Positions 24,287 to 34,137 are shown, numbered from the stretch's first letter. The stretch is DNA of 64,000 bases from RGIG1995 sp045652425 (GCA_045652425.1 JAZRUG010000018.1:62001-126000); one strand, 5' to 3'. The notes: generated from the sequence alone by a model not told the origin. Numbers and translations are program-made.

Positions 24287-24479
24287 GAAGTATGTTTTTG
24301 CTTATTATGACTTTGACATTGTACTGCTTTGCTTAATTGTGTGTTAGTTAGGCAAAAATGGTGGACTCTGAGTGTTCCATATATGTGTAGGGGGATATAC
24401 TCCTATCAAGTGTTGGTTTTGAATGTTTTGCAATCTAGTTTAAAAATTGAACGGATGACAAACAAACTTAAATGTGAAT

Positions 24480-24485
24480 TATAAT
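24480..24485 (+). promoter_or_regulatory. Possible internal promoter -10 box
   Basis: TATAAT in the 272-base gap between the glycosyltransferase and pyruvyl-transferase genes. The upstream TGACAA with an 18-base spacer is a weak -35. Nothing else is seen in the gap. Confidence 0.35.
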
Positions 24486-24558
24486 GCTTTGAAAATGGTT
24501 GTTTTTGAGGTGAAAAAATAGTATATTTTGTGCTATAAAAACCTCGAAAGGAGTAAGA

Positions 24559-25764
24559 ATGAAAATAATGATTGCATGCCAATGTGGCACTAATAAGGGT
24601 GATAGAGCAATTGCTGAATATTTAATAAACGAACTTCAACAAAAAGGTGTGGAAATTACATTGTCGACTTCAAGACCTGATTTGTGGAGTAGTATTGAAG
24701 AAGAAAATGTTAATGTAATCTCGATGGGATATCCAAATCTACTTCCGCGTGTTCAAGGGAAATTTTTTAGCAGGGTAACCGGTTATATTCAGCGCAAAGT
24801 GTTAGATAAAATGCTTTTGTCCAGTATGGCATCATCCAAAGGTAAGCATTTGATTTGTAATTTGTTGTCAAGAAAGTTTATAAAAAAGATTAGTGAAATG
24901 GATATGGTGGTTGTTACGGGGGGACATCATATTACTTCCTTGCGAGAGGAAAATGCTTTCTTTTCGTATACATATGATATTGGTTTGATTAGTTTATACG
25001 CTAAACGGTATGTACTGTGGTCCCAAACGATTGGTCCTTTGGCGTTTACTTCAGAGAAAGCGAAATGCTTTTTTGGTAACGTACTTCAAAAAGCGGAAAA
25101 AGTATTTATCAGAGATGAAAATAGCATTAAATGTATTGACGAACTCTATGGCGATTGTGGTAATTTAGTCAAAACCTTTGATTCGGTTTTTGGATATGGA
25201 AGTATGAGTTATCCTAATATAGAAAATAGGCAAAAGAAAATAGGTATTGCTATTTTTGATGGATTAAAAAAAGCTTTCAAAACTTATACTACGCTTGCGA
25301 AAGTTTTAGATAAATATGCAGCAAAGGGGTATGTTGTCGAATTTTTTAGAATGGAACATAATGATCGTGAGTTGGGGAGCATTAATAAAATTATATCTCT
25401 TATGAATCATAAAGATAATATTATTATTTATCCTTTTATGACAACGACTGAAAAACACTTGCAAGAAGTGGCGTCTTGTAAATGTTTTATCGGTTATAAA
25501 ACACATTCCGTAATCATGGCATTGGCAACAGCAACTCCTATAATAGCTATTGCATATCATAAAAAAACTGAGGATTTTATGCGTGATTTTGGTTTGGGAG
25601 ACTATGCAATATCAGATGAAAATCTTGAGCTTGTCGCGGTTGAAAAGTGTATGACCTTGTTAGAAGATAATATTGAGCAAATCCAGGAAAAACAAAGGAT
25701 TGTGGCGCAACAAATAGCGCAACAGTTAAAAAAGGATTTACACGAGATGGTGAATAATGAGTGA
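24559..25764 (+). CDS. Polysaccharide pyruvyl transferase family protein
   Basis: A 401-residue PF04230-type protein. N-terminal QCGTNKGDRAIAEYL, the VVTGGHHITSLREENAFF segment, WSQTIGPLAF, and a C-terminal FIGYKTHSVIMALATATPIIAIAY with the conserved His. The family adds pyruvate ketals from phosphoenolpyruvate to sugar hydroxyls (as CsaB does), giving an acidic polymer. Its coding end overlaps the polymerase gene by 8 bases. Confidence 0.88.
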   Translation: MKIMIACQCGTNKGDRAIAEYLINELQQKGVEITLSTSRPDLWSSIEEENVNVISMGYPNLLPRVQGKFFSRVTGYIQRKVLDKMLLSSMASSKGKHLICNLLSRKFIKKISEMDMVVVTGGHHITSLREENAFFSYTYDIGLISLYAKRYVLWSQTIGPLAFTSEKAKCFFGNVLQKAEKVFIRDENSIKCIDELYGDCGNLVKTFDSVFGYGSMSYPNIENRQKKIGIAIFDGLKKAFKTYTTLAKVLDKYAAKGYVVEFFRMEHNDRELGSINKIISLMNHKDNIIIYPFMTTTEKHLQEVASCKCFIGYKTHSVIMALATATPIIAIAYHKKTEDFMRDFGLGDYAISDENLELVAVEKCMTLLEDNIEQIQEKQRIVAQQIAQQLKKDLHEMVNNE

Positions 25765-26926
25765 TAATGTAATTCGATATGAAAATATGAGAACCCCCTG
25801 GATTATAAAAATGCAAGAATTTCTTCTTATTGCATTTATAGTCTTATCTCCAATATACAAGTGTCTTGAGGAAATTACTATTGCAGGGTATAACATAATA
25901 ACAATTGTAATTGGAGCGATATTAGTTTGTTATTTATTAAATTTTGTCCACTTTGTAAAAAGCGGACAAGTAATATTTTATTCGCTAACTGTACTGTTTG
26001 TTTTTCTGATAGAGTTGTTGTTTTTCTCTAGCAACAATGATATAGGGTGGATATTGTCGATTTTGCTATATGTGTGTTTTTTGCAAACAGATAAACTTAT
26101 TTCAGTAAATAAATTGTACAATGCTTTCTTGATTTCTTCGATTTTTGCCGCATTCTTTTCGTTAAGTATGGGACTTGTTGATGGGGAAATTACACGTGCT
26201 GCAACTTTCGTTGATGGAAGTATAGCACCAATAGCAATTGTAGTAATTTTATTTTGGGATACTGATTTTATATATAGCAGAAGGCGGAATTATGGAATGT
26301 TAAAAATCATGTCTATGATTTCGAGTATAATTGTAATAGCTTTGGGGATGTCGCGCGCGAGATTTTTGATAGTATTGATGATTTTTATTATATTTGGTAT
26401 ATCAAGACCGAAAAATAAAAAAATAAAAAAATCTCGCAAGATAGTATTGTATTTAATTGCAGCATTGATTTTTATGATAATCCTATTATCCAGTAGTGTT
26501 GTTTATAAATTATTTGAACCTATAATTGAACGCTTCTTTAATGAGGGGTTAGATAGTATGGGACGCGATGTGGAAAGTAAATTTGGGTTGAAATTATTTA
26601 AAAACAATTTGCTTTACGGGGGCGGTTGGGGGAAATATACATTTGAAGATTTGAACGGATCTATTGTTCAATATGATAATCATAGTGCATATATTGCTGT
26701 TCTGGCTCGTGGTGGGTTGTTGATGGCACTGCCTACGTTTTTGTCCTACTATTCGTTATTAAAAAATTCGTTGCGTATTCGTAAGTTGTGCAGAATGGCA
26801 TGGGTTTTGATGCTTGTATTTTTGCTTTTGTCATACGGTAATGCAGGAATGTTCAATTATACTATTTGCAGTATTATTCCTTTGGTAGTATTAAATATAA
26901 AAAAGGAGTTATGTTATGAAAATTGA
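25757..26926 (+). CDS. Polysaccharide polymerase-like membrane protein (Wzy/O-antigen ligase type)
   Basis: A 389-residue protein with about ten hydrophobic helices and a large loop containing SMGRDVESKFGLKLFKNNLLYGGGWGKYTF before HSAYIAVLARGG. That GxGxGKY...H-N/S pattern is typical of O-antigen ligase/polymerase proteins. With a flippase next door it probably polymerises repeat units on the outer face of the membrane. Assigned by topology and context. Confidence 0.78.
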   Translation: MSDNVIRYENMRTPWIIKMQEFLLIAFIVLSPIYKCLEEITIAGYNIITIVIGAILVCYLLNFVHFVKSGQVIFYSLTVLFVFLIELLFFSSNNDIGWILSILLYVCFLQTDKLISVNKLYNAFLISSIFAAFFSLSMGLVDGEITRAATFVDGSIAPIAIVVILFWDTDFIYSRRRNYGMLKIMSMISSIIVIALGMSRARFLIVLMIFIIFGISRPKNKKIKKSRKIVLYLIAALIFMIILLSSSVVYKLFEPIIERFFNEGLDSMGRDVESKFGLKLFKNNLLYGGGWGKYTFEDLNGSIVQYDNHSAYIAVLARGGLLMALPTFLSYYSLLKNSLRIRKLCRMAWVLMLVFLLLSYGNAGMFNYTICSIIPLVVLNIKKELCYEN

Positions 26927-27014
26927 TGAATTTTTGAAATTGTTTTTGAATGAGTGTGGTGTAGAGCAGTCGATTGCACGAATAATTCAAATATGTGAGG
27001 AGCCTCGTTGTTAA
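26916..27014 (+). CDS. Small open reading frame, 32 residues
   Basis: ATG at 26916 with AAAAGGAG 7 bases upstream. The frame ends in TAATG, which overlaps the flippase start. It also overlaps the polymerase end by 11 bases, so it bridges the two genes without a gap. The peptide starts MKIDEFLKLF and ends EEPRC; amphipathic, no signal. I do not recognise it. It may be a translated coupling peptide, a real small protein, or the remnant of a lost gene. Confidence 0.4.
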   Translation: MKIDEFLKLFLNECGVEQSIARIIQICEEPRC

Positions 27015-28495
27015 TGAGTAGTGTATCAAAAAAATCCGGCACAAATGCGTTTGTATTGATGTTGAGCAAAGTTATAACGTTGTTCCTTTCTATGATGACA
27101 TCTATGATCTTGGCTAGAACTTTGGACTTGGATGAATACGGAACATATTCGGAATTGCTGACTGTCTCATCAATTGCTGTATCAATTTTCTCATTAGGCT
27201 TGCCTAATGCTTTGAATTATTTTTTGCCTAGATGCAAAGATGAAAATGAAAAAAGAAAGTTTATTAATTTCTATTTTTTATTGATTACTGTTTTATCATT
27301 GGTTTTAATGTGTGTAATGGGCTTGGTAAACAAACCGATTGCGGCATATTATCATAACACTCGCTTAATTACATATTCGTATTTTTTGATTCTTGTTCCT
27401 TGGACCAAACTTGTTATCAGTAGTAGAAGTAATTTGCTTGTAGCTGAAGGTATGGTAACAAGAGAAATGATATATTGTGTTTTGAATGGAGTATTTCTTT
27501 CTCTTATATCAGTTCTTACGATATTTAATCGGAGTAATTTTGATATATATATAGTGTCATATGTTTTGATTGAAGGCGTATTCGCTATAATGGTGTATTT
27601 TGAAGCATTTTGGTTGTCCGGGAAAAAATTTCATTTTGAAATAACTACTTCCAGAATAAAAGAACTTTTAATATTTACTATTCCGCTTGGATTGTCGACA
27701 GCTATTTCGACAATTAGTTTGGATTTGGATAAAATGGTTATAGGGTATGTAATGGATGAAGCTTCTGTGGCTATTTATGCAAATGCAGGAAAAGAATTAC
27801 CATTTTCACTTATTTCTACATCATTTACAGCTGTATTTTTGCCTAAAATCGTTTTGTGGGTAAAAAATAAACAAACTACTGTGGCCATATCATGTTGGAA
27901 AGATATTATGGAGATTAATTATATCATACTATCTTTTTGTGTTGCTGCCTCTATTGTTTTTGCTCCGCAAATAATTAGTTTACTATATTCCGAAGTTTAT
28001 CTTGGTGGTGTGAATATTTTTAGAATATACTCTCTTACATTGCTTTTGCGTATTACATATTGGGCAATGTTTTTAAACGCTTTCGGAAGAACGCAGGAGA
28101 TATTGTATAACTCAATAATATGCTTGATATTAAATATTATTCTGAATTTTGTTTTCTACTATATTATAGGCTTTGCAGGACCGGCAATTGCGACGTTACT
28201 AAGTATTCTTTCGATTGTGATTTTGCAGATTAAGAGAACGTCAAACTTGTTGAAAATGCCTGTTTGTTCATTTATCCCATTCAAGAAGTTTTTATTCCCT
28301 ACCGCAGTTTGTTTATTGAGTGGTATGTTTATGAGTGTTACTATCAGTATGCTTAACATAGGAACAGATACAAAAGGAATCTTATTTGCTGTTGCTTTGG
28401 GGATTGTATGGGGAGGGGGGTATTTGATGGTATTTGATAAAAAGATTTTGACTTTATGGAAATCTCTTAACTGTGATGTGAGCGAAAAAATATAG
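27014..28495 (+). CDS. Polysaccharide flippase, Wzx/MOP family
   Basis: About 493 residues, 12-14 hydrophobic helices. N-terminal SKKSGTNAFVLMLSKVITLFLSMM and ARTLDLDEYGTYSELL are typical of PST/Wzx exporters, and FTIPLGLSTAISTISLDLDKMVIG starts the second half. It moves lipid-linked repeat units across the membrane. Start taken at ATG 27014; a TTG at 27008 has a better-spaced GGAG and cannot be excluded. The next 215 bases (28496-28711) hold no gene I can support. Confidence 0.88.
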   Translation: MSSVSKKSGTNAFVLMLSKVITLFLSMMTSMILARTLDLDEYGTYSELLTVSSIAVSIFSLGLPNALNYFLPRCKDENEKRKFINFYFLLITVLSLVLMCVMGLVNKPIAAYYHNTRLITYSYFLILVPWTKLVISSRSNLLVAEGMVTREMIYCVLNGVFLSLISVLTIFNRSNFDIYIVSYVLIEGVFAIMVYFEAFWLSGKKFHFEITTSRIKELLIFTIPLGLSTAISTISLDLDKMVIGYVMDEASVAIYANAGKELPFSLISTSFTAVFLPKIVLWVKNKQTTVAISCWKDIMEINYIILSFCVAASIVFAPQIISLLYSEVYLGGVNIFRIYSLTLLLRITYWAMFLNAFGRTQEILYNSIICLILNIILNFVFYYIIGFAGPAIATLLSILSIVILQIKRTSNLLKMPVCSFIPFKKFLFPTAVCLLSGMFMSVTISMLNIGTDTKGILFAVALGIVWGGGYLMVFDKKILTLWKSLNCDVSEKI

Positions 28496-28711
28496 CGTAA
28501 GTAGTTGTGAAAATAAGTGTGCGTGTTTTTGAGGACACGGACAGAAGACTATAAAAATATATCCTTTTATAAGTGAACTGAACACAAGAAAAATATTAAA
28601 ACTTTTGTTTGATAATAAAGAAGCATAGGACTCTATATTTAAGGCAAGTAATCTAGATGGAAACGACATTGCTTGTAAATTAATTGCAAATATCTTGGAG
28701 GAAAATTAAAT

Positions 28712-29758
28712 ATGGGACTTTTTACAAATAAAACATTGCTTATAACTGGTGGTACGGGTTCGTTTGGTAATGCTGTGCTTAACAGATTTTTAAAAACTGA
28801 TATAGGTGAAATACGCATTTTTTCAAGAGATGAGAAAAAGCAAGATGATATGCGTCACGAATTTCAGGCGAAAATGCCAGAGGTTGCTGAAAAAATCAAA
28901 TTCTATATAGGCGACGTTCGTGATATTGCATCTGTAAAAAATGCTATGTATGGAGTCGATTATATTTTCCATGCGGCAGCATTAAAGCAAGTTCCTTCTT
29001 GCGAATTCTTTCCCATAGAAGCTGTTAAAACAAACGTGCTCGGTACTGAAAATGTACTTACAGCCGCAATTGAAGCGGGGGTTAAAAATATAGTATGTCT
29101 TTCTACTGATAAGGCTGCTTACCCCGTAAATGCAATGGGTACTTCAAAGGCTATGATGGAAAAAGTAATTGTAGCAAAAGCAAGAACGGTGGATCCTGAA
29201 AAAACCAAGATTTGTTGTACTCGTTATGGAAATGTTATGTGTTCGCGCGGTTCTGTTATTCCCCTTTGGATTGATCAAATTAGAAACGGTCAGCCTATAA
29301 CACTGACCGATCCCACAATGACTCGCTTTATTATGTCTCTTGATGAAGCTGTTGACCTTGTATTGTTTGCTTTTGAGCATGGAGTATCAGGAGATATACT
29401 GGTTCAGAAAGCACCTGCTTGTACTATTCAAACTCAAGCTGAAGCCGTATGTGAGCTTTTCGGCGGAAATAAGAAGAATATTAAAATTATTGGAATACGT
29501 CACGGTGAAAAAATGTACGAAACCCTTCTTACAAATGAAGAGTGTGCTAATGCTATCGATATGGGTAACTTCTATCGTGTTCCGTCTGACAAGCGCGGTC
29601 TTAATTATGATAAATATTTTAAAGATGGTGATACCGAACGCAATACTCTTACGGAGTTTAATTCGAGTAATACCAAACTTCTTTCGGTTGAAGAAACAAA
29701 GGCGAAAATCGCTTCGCTGGCATATATTCAAGAAGAACTTGCAAAGGATGCTAAATAA
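28712..29758 (+). CDS. capE: UDP-GlcNAc 4,6-dehydratase/5-epimerase (CapE/FnlA)
   Basis: A 348-residue inverting dehydratase. Cofactor site TGGTGSFGNAVL is at 12-23, IFSRDEKKQDDMR near 38, LSTDKAAYPVNAMGTSKAMME near 131 contains the Met-Lys form of the catalytic pair, and TRFIMSLDEAVDLV follows. It performs the first step from UDP-GlcNAc to UDP-N-acetyl-L-fucosamine. GGAGG precedes the start and the CapF-like gene begins two bases after it. Confidence 0.92.
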   Translation: MGLFTNKTLLITGGTGSFGNAVLNRFLKTDIGEIRIFSRDEKKQDDMRHEFQAKMPEVAEKIKFYIGDVRDIASVKNAMYGVDYIFHAAALKQVPSCEFFPIEAVKTNVLGTENVLTAAIEAGVKNIVCLSTDKAAYPVNAMGTSKAMMEKVIVAKARTVDPEKTKICCTRYGNVMCSRGSVIPLWIDQIRNGQPITLTDPTMTRFIMSLDEAVDLVLFAFEHGVSGDILVQKAPACTIQTQAEAVCELFGGNKKNIKIIGIRHGEKMYETLLTNEECANAIDMGNFYRVPSDKRGLNYDKYFKDGDTERNTLTEFNSSNTKLLSVEETKAKIASLAYIQEELAKDAK

Positions 29759-29760
29759 CT

Positions 29761-30960
29761 ATGAATATACTTGTTACGGGCGCTGCAGGGTTTGTCGGTA
29801 AAAATCTTGTAGCTTCGCTGAAGAGCATTAAAGACGGTAAAGACAAAACACGTCCTAATATTCAAATTGAAAACATATTTGAATATGATATTGATACGGA
29901 TCCTGTATTAATTGACGAATACTGTCAAAAAGCTGATTTCGTTTTTAATCTTGCAGGAGTGAATAGACCTCAAAATCCCGAGGAGTTTATGCAAGGGAAT
30001 TTCGGTTTTGCTTCTACCTTACTTGAAACTTTAAAAAAACATAAAAACACTTGTCCGGTAATGCTTTCTTCTTCTATTCAAGCAACGTGTATCGGTAGAT
30101 ATGATGGAGATTACGGAAGAAGTAAAAAAGCGGGAGAGGAGCTTGTTTTTGACTACGGCAAAGAAACAGGCGCCAAGGTTTTGATATATAGATTCCCAAA
30201 TCTTTTTGGAAAGTGGTGCAGACCTAACTATAATTCTGCAGTTGCTACGTTCTGTAATAATATAGCAAATGATTTACCTATCCAGGTTAATGATAGAGCA
30301 GTTCAGCTTGAACTTTTATATATAGACGATCTTGTTCAAGAAATGTTTGATGCTCTTGAAAACAAAGAGCATCGTTGTGAGTTTGACGATATAAATACTG
30401 TTATTTGTGAAAACGGCAGGTACTGCGCAGTTCCTACTACTCATAAGATAACGCTTGGAGAAATCGTGGATTTGCTTGAAGAGTTTAAAACTCAACCGCA
30501 GTCTTTGGTAATTCCCGAAATTCCCGACAATTCTTTCGCTAAAAAACTTTATTCTACATATCTTTCGTATCTTCCAAAAGAAAAAGTATCTTTCCCCTTG
30601 AAAATGAACGTTGATGCGAGAGGCAGTTTTACAGAACTTTTTAAGAGTAATAAGTGCGGACAGGTTTCAGTGAATATTTCAAAACCCGGAATAACCAAAG
30701 GACAGCATTGGCATCATTCCAAATGGGAATTTTTTGTTGTTGTAAGCGGACACGGTCTTATACAAGAACGCAAAATCGGAACCGATGAAGTATTAAATTT
30801 TGAGGTTTCGGGAGATAAGATTGAGGCTATACACATGCTTCCCGGATATACTCACAATATTATTAACTTATCTGAAACAGAAGACCTCGTTACTGTTATG
30901 TGGGCGAACGAGCAATTTGACTTAAATAAACCCGATACTTTTTTTGAGGTGGTTGAATAA
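29761..30960 (+). CDS. capF: Bifunctional reductase/epimerase (CapF/FnlB)
   Basis: A 399-residue two-domain protein. An N-terminal short-chain dehydrogenase (TGAAGFVGKNL at 5-15, YGRSKKAGEE near 119) is followed by a C-terminal cupin (about 270-399) with metal-binding His in KGQHWHHSKWEFFVVVSGHG. This domain order is diagnostic for CapF, which epimerises at C3 and reduces C4 in the UDP-L-FucNAc pathway. Its stop shares a base with the next start. Confidence 0.93.
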   Translation: MNILVTGAAGFVGKNLVASLKSIKDGKDKTRPNIQIENIFEYDIDTDPVLIDEYCQKADFVFNLAGVNRPQNPEEFMQGNFGFASTLLETLKKHKNTCPVMLSSSIQATCIGRYDGDYGRSKKAGEELVFDYGKETGAKVLIYRFPNLFGKWCRPNYNSAVATFCNNIANDLPIQVNDRAVQLELLYIDDLVQEMFDALENKEHRCEFDDINTVICENGRYCAVPTTHKITLGEIVDLLEEFKTQPQSLVIPEIPDNSFAKKLYSTYLSYLPKEKVSFPLKMNVDARGSFTELFKSNKCGQVSVNISKPGITKGQHWHHSKWEFFVVVSGHGLIQERKIGTDEVLNFEVSGDKIEAIHMLPGYTHNIINLSETEDLVTVMWANEQFDLNKPDTFFEVVE

Positions 30961-31475
30961 TGAGGCTTATTATTATAGGTGCAGGCGGATATGGCAGAGT
31001 AATTGCTGAGATTGCCGAGAGTATGAACAGATATAGTGAAATTTGTTTTCTTGATGATAATAGCACAGATAAAAGAGTGATAGGAAAATGCGGACAGTAT
31101 GCTGCTTTTCTTAATGATGAAACTGAATTTTACGTTGCATTTGGAGCTAATGAATTTAGGTTGCAGTGGATAAATACGCTACAGGAAAATGACGCAAATA
31201 TCGCCACAATTATTGATAAAACCGCATATATAAGCCCTACAGCGACAATTGATATCGGTTCAGCTGTTCTTCCTAAAGCTGTTGTTAATACGAATTGTGT
31301 TATAAATAAAGGTGTTATCGTTAATTGCGGTGCGATAATCGACCACGACTGTATTATTGGCGAGGGTACGCATATTTGTCTTAATACTGTGATAAAAGCT
31401 GAAAACGCTATTCCGGCAAGGAGTAAAGTTGATGCCGGTGTCGTAATAGAAAACAGACAATATCCCATAAAATAA
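30960..31475 (+). CDS. NeuD/PglD-like sugar O- or N-acyltransferase
   Basis: A 171-residue protein. A Rossmann-like N-terminus (IIGAGGYGRVIAEIAES) is followed by a left-handed beta-helix of hexapeptide repeats, with the catalytic His in CGAIIDHDCIIGEGTHIC. NeuD-family enzymes acetylate amino or hydroxyl groups of nucleotide sugars. The C-terminus is short for the family (about 200-215 residues), with fewer coils at the end. Its insertion between capF and capG suggests that the L-FucNAc precursor or another sugar is acylated. Confidence 0.8.
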   Translation: MRLIIIGAGGYGRVIAEIAESMNRYSEICFLDDNSTDKRVIGKCGQYAAFLNDETEFYVAFGANEFRLQWINTLQENDANIATIIDKTAYISPTATIDIGSAVLPKAVVNTNCVINKGVIVNCGAIIDHDCIIGEGTHICLNTVIKAENAIPARSKVDAGVVIENRQYPIK

Positions 31476-31487
31476 CCGAGGTGTATT

Positions 31488-32672
31488 ATGAATATAAAGA
31501 CTGATTATTCTGATGTTAAATTTAAAGACAACGGAAAATTAAAACTTCTTATTATAGTAGGTACAAGACCGGAGATTATACGTCTTGCTGCAGTTATAAA
31601 TAAATGCAGAAAATATTTTGATTGCATTCTTGCTCATACAGGTCAAAACTATGATTATAATCTTAACGGTGTGTTTTTTCACGATTTGAAACTTGATGAT
31701 CCCGAAGTTTATATGGATGCGGTAGGCGATGATCTCGGTGCTACAGTTGGTAATATTATCAACTGTTCGTACAAGCTTATGAATCAGATAAAGCCTGATG
31801 CACTTCTTATTCTTGGTGATACCAACTCGTGTCTTTCCGCTATTTCTGCTAAAAGACTTCATATTCCGATATTTCATATGGAAGCAGGTAACCGCTGTAA
31901 AGATGAATGTTTGCCCGAAGAGACAAACCGCCGTATAGTTGATATTATTTCGGATGTTAATCTTGCATATTCGGAACACGCAAGAAAGTATTTGCATGAA
32001 TGCGGGTTACCCAAAGAAAGAGTTTACGTAACTGGTTCGCCTATGGCAGAAGTATTGCACAGTAATCTTGCCGAAATTGAAGCATCTGACGTTCATAAGC
32101 GTTTAGGACTTGAGAAGGGAAAATATATTTTACTTTCTGCTCACAGAGAAGAGAATATCGATACTGAAAAGAACTTCATTAGTTTGTTTACCGCAATAAA
32201 TAAAATGGCTGAAAAATATGATATGCCCATACTTTATTCATGTCATCCACGCTCGAAGAAGCGTCTGGAACAGTCTGAATTTGTACTTGACAAGAGAGTT
32301 ATACAAAATGAACCTTTGGGATTCCACGATTATAACTGTTTGCAGATGAACGCTTTTGCGGTGGTTTCAGACTCCGGAACTTTACCCGAAGAAAGCAGCT
32401 TTTTTACAAGCGTGGGACATCCTTTCCCCGCTGTATGTATAAGAACATCAACAGAACGCCCGGAGGCGCTCGATAAGGCTTGTTTCGTTCTTGCGGGAAT
32501 TGATGAAAAGAGTCTTTTGCAGGCTGTAGATACGGCGGTATCTATGAACGTTGACGGAGAATACGGGATTCCAGTTCCGGATTACGTTGAGGAAAATGTT
32601 TCCACTAAAGTTGTAAAACTTATTCAAAGTTATACCGGTGTTGTAGATAAAATGGTTTGGCGGAAATTTTAA
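31488..32672 (+). CDS. capG: UDP-HexNAc 2-epimerase, non-hydrolysing (CapG/FnlC)
   Basis: A 394-residue WecB-like epimerase. VGTRPEIIRLAAVINKC starts it, HTGQNYDYNLNGVFF follows, then HMEAGNRCKDECLPEETNRRIVD, LSAHREENID and SDSGTLPEESSFF near the C-terminus. It converts UDP-N-acetyl-L-talosamine-type sugar to UDP-L-FucNAc, the third step after CapE and CapF. The pathway is therefore complete in this cluster. Confidence 0.92.
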   Translation: MNIKTDYSDVKFKDNGKLKLLIIVGTRPEIIRLAAVINKCRKYFDCILAHTGQNYDYNLNGVFFHDLKLDDPEVYMDAVGDDLGATVGNIINCSYKLMNQIKPDALLILGDTNSCLSAISAKRLHIPIFHMEAGNRCKDECLPEETNRRIVDIISDVNLAYSEHARKYLHECGLPKERVYVTGSPMAEVLHSNLAEIEASDVHKRLGLEKGKYILLSAHREENIDTEKNFISLFTAINKMAEKYDMPILYSCHPRSKKRLEQSEFVLDKRVIQNEPLGFHDYNCLQMNAFAVVSDSGTLPEESSFFTSVGHPFPAVCIRTSTERPEALDKACFVLAGIDEKSLLQAVDTAVSMNVDGEYGIPVPDYVEENVSTKVVKLIQSYTGVVDKMVWRKF

Positions 32673-32806
32673 GAAATTTGGAGCTGTTGTGGTGAACAGA
32701 TGAATTTTGGCAAGATAGAAAAATAGGAGTTACAAGAGTTTTTTAGTAAGATTGATATTCACATGATTACGAGATGATCAAAAAATAAAGTGTAGGGGAT
32801 AAATGA

Positions 32807-33979
32807 ATGGAAAAATTTCAGAAAGAGTGCATTGGTTTAATTCAAGCTGCTTTTACCGATAGACCGGTTGCAATTTCTTCAGATTTTGATTGGAAAAGAG
32901 CTATAGATATTGCCAAAAAACATAATATTGCTTCAATTATGTTTTACGGTGCAGTGAACTGCAATATTTCCCAAGATAGTGAATATATGCAGGAGCTGAA
33001 TCATCTAACGCTCCAGAGTTTGATGGTGAGTTTACAACAAATATATGAGATAGAAAAAATTGAAGAAGCTTTTGAAAAAGAAAATATTGAATATATGCCA
33101 CTTAAGGGTACTATCTTAAAAACAATATACAAAAAACCAGAAATGCGTACAATGGGGGATGCTGATATTCTTATTAAACTTGATCAGTATCAATTAATCG
33201 AGAAGATTCTGGGGCAGCTTGGTTTTGAGTTCAAATATGAATCGGATCACGAATTGGTCTGGAAAAAGCCTTCTTTGTTTCTTGAACTTCATAAAAGTAT
33301 AATGACATCTTATAATAAAGATTTTTATAATTATTTTGGTTCCGGTTGGAAAATTGCTAACAAAGTATCCAACAGTAATAGGTATGAGATGTCTGTCGAC
33401 GACTTTTATATTTATACCTTTGTTCACTTTACCAAACATTATCGCATTTCAGGTATAGGAATTAAGCATTTGCTTGATCTGTGGGTGTATGCCAATGCAT
33501 ATGCTGGATTGAATTGGAAATATATAGAGAACGAGTTGGAAAAAATGAATCTATACACATTTTATTTGAATGTTATAAAAACTATCAATGTCTGGTTTAA
33601 CGGGGAAAAAGAAACTGAAATAACTGATTTGATTACCAATGTAATATTTAATAGTGGTCAATATGGTTCTGAAGATATGGCGGTGGTAAACCGCGCTTTG
33701 CAGAATGGCTTGGATTCTGCTTTGAAAATAAAATTTGATAGGATATTTCATAATATATTTTTGCCTTTTAATGTAATGAAGGAGAAATATGGAATATTGA
33801 AAAAAGTACCGTTTATATTACCTGTTATGTGGCTTGTTCGTTGCTTTGATATTTTGTTACATAAAAAAAGCTTTTTTAAGCAGTATACGAAAAAAATGAA
33901 TCGAATAAATTCCAAACAGATCAGTGATAATAAACGAGCGCTTCATATTGTTGGTTTGGATTTTAATTACGATGAATAA
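32807..33979 (+). CDS. NTP_transf_5-type nucleotidyltransferase-like protein
   Basis: A 390-residue protein. The nucleotidyltransferase signature is PLKGTILKTIYKKPEMRTMGDADILI at about 97-122, with the Asp-x-Asp of the catalytic metal site. The remainder is helical. This family (PF14907-like) recurs in polysaccharide and peptide-modification loci with no settled substrate. It is the last gene before the cluster terminator and about 130 bases after capG. AT-rich. Confidence 0.72.
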   Translation: MEKFQKECIGLIQAAFTDRPVAISSDFDWKRAIDIAKKHNIASIMFYGAVNCNISQDSEYMQELNHLTLQSLMVSLQQIYEIEKIEEAFEKENIEYMPLKGTILKTIYKKPEMRTMGDADILIKLDQYQLIEKILGQLGFEFKYESDHELVWKKPSLFLELHKSIMTSYNKDFYNYFGSGWKIANKVSNSNRYEMSVDDFYIYTFVHFTKHYRISGIGIKHLLDLWVYANAYAGLNWKYIENELEKMNLYTFYLNVIKTINVWFNGEKETEITDLITNVIFNSGQYGSEDMAVVNRALQNGLDSALKIKFDRIFHNIFLPFNVMKEKYGILKKVPFILPVMWLVRCFDILLHKKSFFKQYTKKMNRINSKQISDNKRALHIVGLDFNYDE

Positions 33980-34085
33980 GCGAAAGGACTGTAGAAAATC
34001 AAACATCGTCAACGATTTCGGCAATTAAAAAGATATTGAAAGAAAGATTAAACAGTGCCTACTATACATTATTCTTAACGTGATA

Positions 34086-34137
34086 AGAGGCTGAGTCATT
34101 TGCTTTTTTTGCAGTTGACTTAGCCTCTCTTTTTTAT
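34086..34137 (+). terminator. Terminator of the exopolysaccharide cluster
   Basis: AGAGGCTGAGTCA pairs with TGACTTAGCCTCT, followed by a T run. It marks the end of the cluster and lies tail-to-tail with spoIVB. Confidence 0.8.

Noticed and set aside
28496..28711. Possible small gene between flippase and capE
   Set aside because: Only short frames without a ribosome site, and an in-frame stop at about 28627. It looks like gene debris, which I could not assign.
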